Source of the DNA: Ignavibacteria bacterium
GTDB lineage: Bacteria > Bacteroidota > Ignavibacteria > OLB7
Length of the DNA: 64,000 nt
Direction: 5' to 3'
Assembly: GCA_020635205.1 (NCBI GenBank)
Contig: JACKAE010000003.1
Span: forward strand, 744,001-808,000
A program made the position numbers and the translations under genes. Positions 63,138 through 64,000 of this stretch are shown one piece after another. The first letter of the stretch is position 1. Every line of letters begins with the position of its first letter. Below the pieces are notes generated by a model, which was not told where the DNA came from, made no database searches, and saw only the letters and a program-made list of their open reading frames with translations.

Positions 63138-63689
63138 ATGTACCGCAAATGGATTATCACACGATTGATTGTAGCAACGTTGATGTATGGGCCGAGTGCC
63201 TTCGGCCAGATACAGAGTGACCTACCGAATCGGGATGTCGGCATTGGAATCACCGTCGGTTCGATGAACAACCGGAACGACATTTTGGGAGGACACATTG
63301 CCTTCGCAATGACCGATAAGCTGCACTTGGGAGCGCAGATCGGTCTCTCCACTGGATCGAGTAATGGGGGAGCGTCTACGAGCGACCTTCTCTTTGCCCC
63401 CTACGCAAAGTTTCTCTTCCCACTCCGCACCGACTTCACGCCAATTCTGATAGGCCAACTCATTCTCGACAACGGTGGCGTCAGCTACGAATATGTGCCG
63501 GGAGTGGAGTACGAAACGTCGAGCAGCCTTCGCACTTCTCTCTACTTCGGTGGCGGCGGCGAATACTTCCCAACGTCGGGGCTCGGAATCTATGGATATA
63601 TCGGACTGCTTGATATCGGGTTAAAGCCGAAGGAGACACGGATTGGATTTCTTCAGCCACGAGTCGGCGTTGAGTGGTTTTTGCGATGA
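63138..63689 (+). CDS. small outer-membrane beta-barrel protein
   Basis: A 183-residue protein with a signal peptide (ITRLIVATLMYGPSAFGQ) and alternating beta strands typical of an eight-stranded outer-membrane barrel: DVGIGITVGSMNNRND, IAFAMTDKLHLGAQIGLS, AKFLFPLRTDFTPILIGQ and the last strand RVGVEWFLR, which ends in an aromatic-x-x pattern suited to the barrel assembly machinery. Function unknown. It is divergent from the AAA/SARP gene, and the zinc ribbon gene follows after about 50 bases. Confidence 0.85.
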   Translation: MYRKWIITRLIVATLMYGPSAFGQIQSDLPNRDVGIGITVGSMNNRNDILGGHIAFAMTDKLHLGAQIGLSTGSSNGGASTSDLLFAPYAKFLFPLRTDFTPILIGQLILDNGGVSYEYVPGVEYETSSSLRTSLYFGGGGEYFPTSGLGIYGYIGLLDIGLKPKETRIGFLQPRVGVEWFLR

Positions 63690-63741
63690 CTTCAACTGGG
63701 TTGAACATGAGTAGATACACCAACATAGCTGGAGAGAAACG

Positions 63742-63972
63742 ATGCAAGACCGAGCCGAACGGAAGCCGAGAAGCGAACCGATGAAAAACGATGTGAGCCA
63801 GAAGATACGGCAGTGTAGTAGGTGCTCTGCTTGGGGAGGAGAAGCTGATGAGTACTGTCTCTGCTGCGGGGAACGACAGCCAAACGCATGCAGGTACTGT
63901 GGAGCGGAGATACGATATGCCGTTGTCCTCCACTGCCCCTCCTGCGGAAAGAAGTATGAAAGATTGAGCTAA
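63742..63972 (+). CDS. double zinc ribbon protein, 76 residues
   Basis: A small protein with two treble CxxC pairs: CSRC and CLCC form the first ribbon, CRYC and CPSC the second, so two zinc ions are expected. The first about 25 residues are polar and charged. GGAGA lies eight bases before ATG 63742; ATG 63781 (MKNDVSQK) is an alternative. Such ribbons bind nucleic acid or protein partners; the role is unknown. Confidence 0.75.
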   Translation: MQDRAERKPRSEPMKNDVSQKIRQCSRCSAWGGEADEYCLCCGERQPNACRYCGAEIRYAVVLHCPSCGKKYERLS

Positions 63973-64000
63973 AGAATTATTCAAAAAACTGTTAACGAAA

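Overview
The window reads as a chromosomal segment of a free-living bacterium of the FCB group, most likely the Chlorobi/Ignavibacteria/Kapabacteria branch. The support is a type IX secretion sortase (PorU), cargo proteins with type IX C-terminal sorting domains, very large choice-of-anchor (ASH) proteins, a split PurS/PurQ amidotransferase, a deoxyhypusine-synthase-like gene fused in operon to arginine decarboxylase, and a TIGR01777 epimerase. No phage, plasmid or CRISPR signature was found. The lineage is inferred from gene content; no rRNA is present.

Layout. 0-10 kb: the 5' part of a sigma-54 activator (runs off the left edge), a stand-alone B12-binding protein, recJ-yebC, a divergent OxyR-like regulator, and the operon speA / DHS-like / GT4 glycosyltransferase. 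10-19.5 kb: a type IX-exported tandem sugar-dehydrogenase protein, a small conserved protein, a structured non-coding RNA candidate with its own terminator, a TIGR01777 oxidoreductase, rsgA, a short inverted-repeat element, an aquaporin, purK and an acetyltransferase. 19.9-33 kb: a 1591-residue exported ASH protein, a two-gene HNH nuclease module, rimO, an AT-rich beta-lactamase-fold gene that looks acquired, and a 1340-residue VWA/WD40-like/ASH/beta-barrel fusion. 33-45 kb: housekeeping genes (psd-pssA for phosphatidylethanolamine, purS-purQ, two TatA-type genes, gatA), porU, a PolB-type exonuclease, the overlapping set comEA-like/rsmD/coaD, and tRNA-Thr(TGT). 46-57.3 kb: three large repetitive exported proteins that share modules, two of them being tandem paralogues with almost identical first thirds, plus a small Ala-rich exported protein between them. 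57.5-64 kb: a cupin, a tandem array of hairpin repeats, an amidohydrolase overlapping a 1088-residue AAA ATPase with a C-terminal SARP-type DNA-binding region, a small outer-membrane barrel and a double zinc ribbon protein.

How parts connect. PorU at 38-42 kb would process the two cargo proteins whose C-termini look like type IX sorting domains (10.4-13.0 kb and 19.9-24.7 kb). The three surface proteins at 46-57 kb have signal peptides but no recognisable sorting domain, so their route to the surface is an open question. Intergenic spaces carry a family of two-hairpin repeats (1.2, 10.2, 10.3, 50.5 and 58 kb) set in spacers rich in ACTC words. The most promising unexplained items are the non-coding RNA at 13.74-13.90 kb, the modular surface-protein cluster with signs of gene conversion, the VWA-to-barrel fusion, and the HNH two-gene module.
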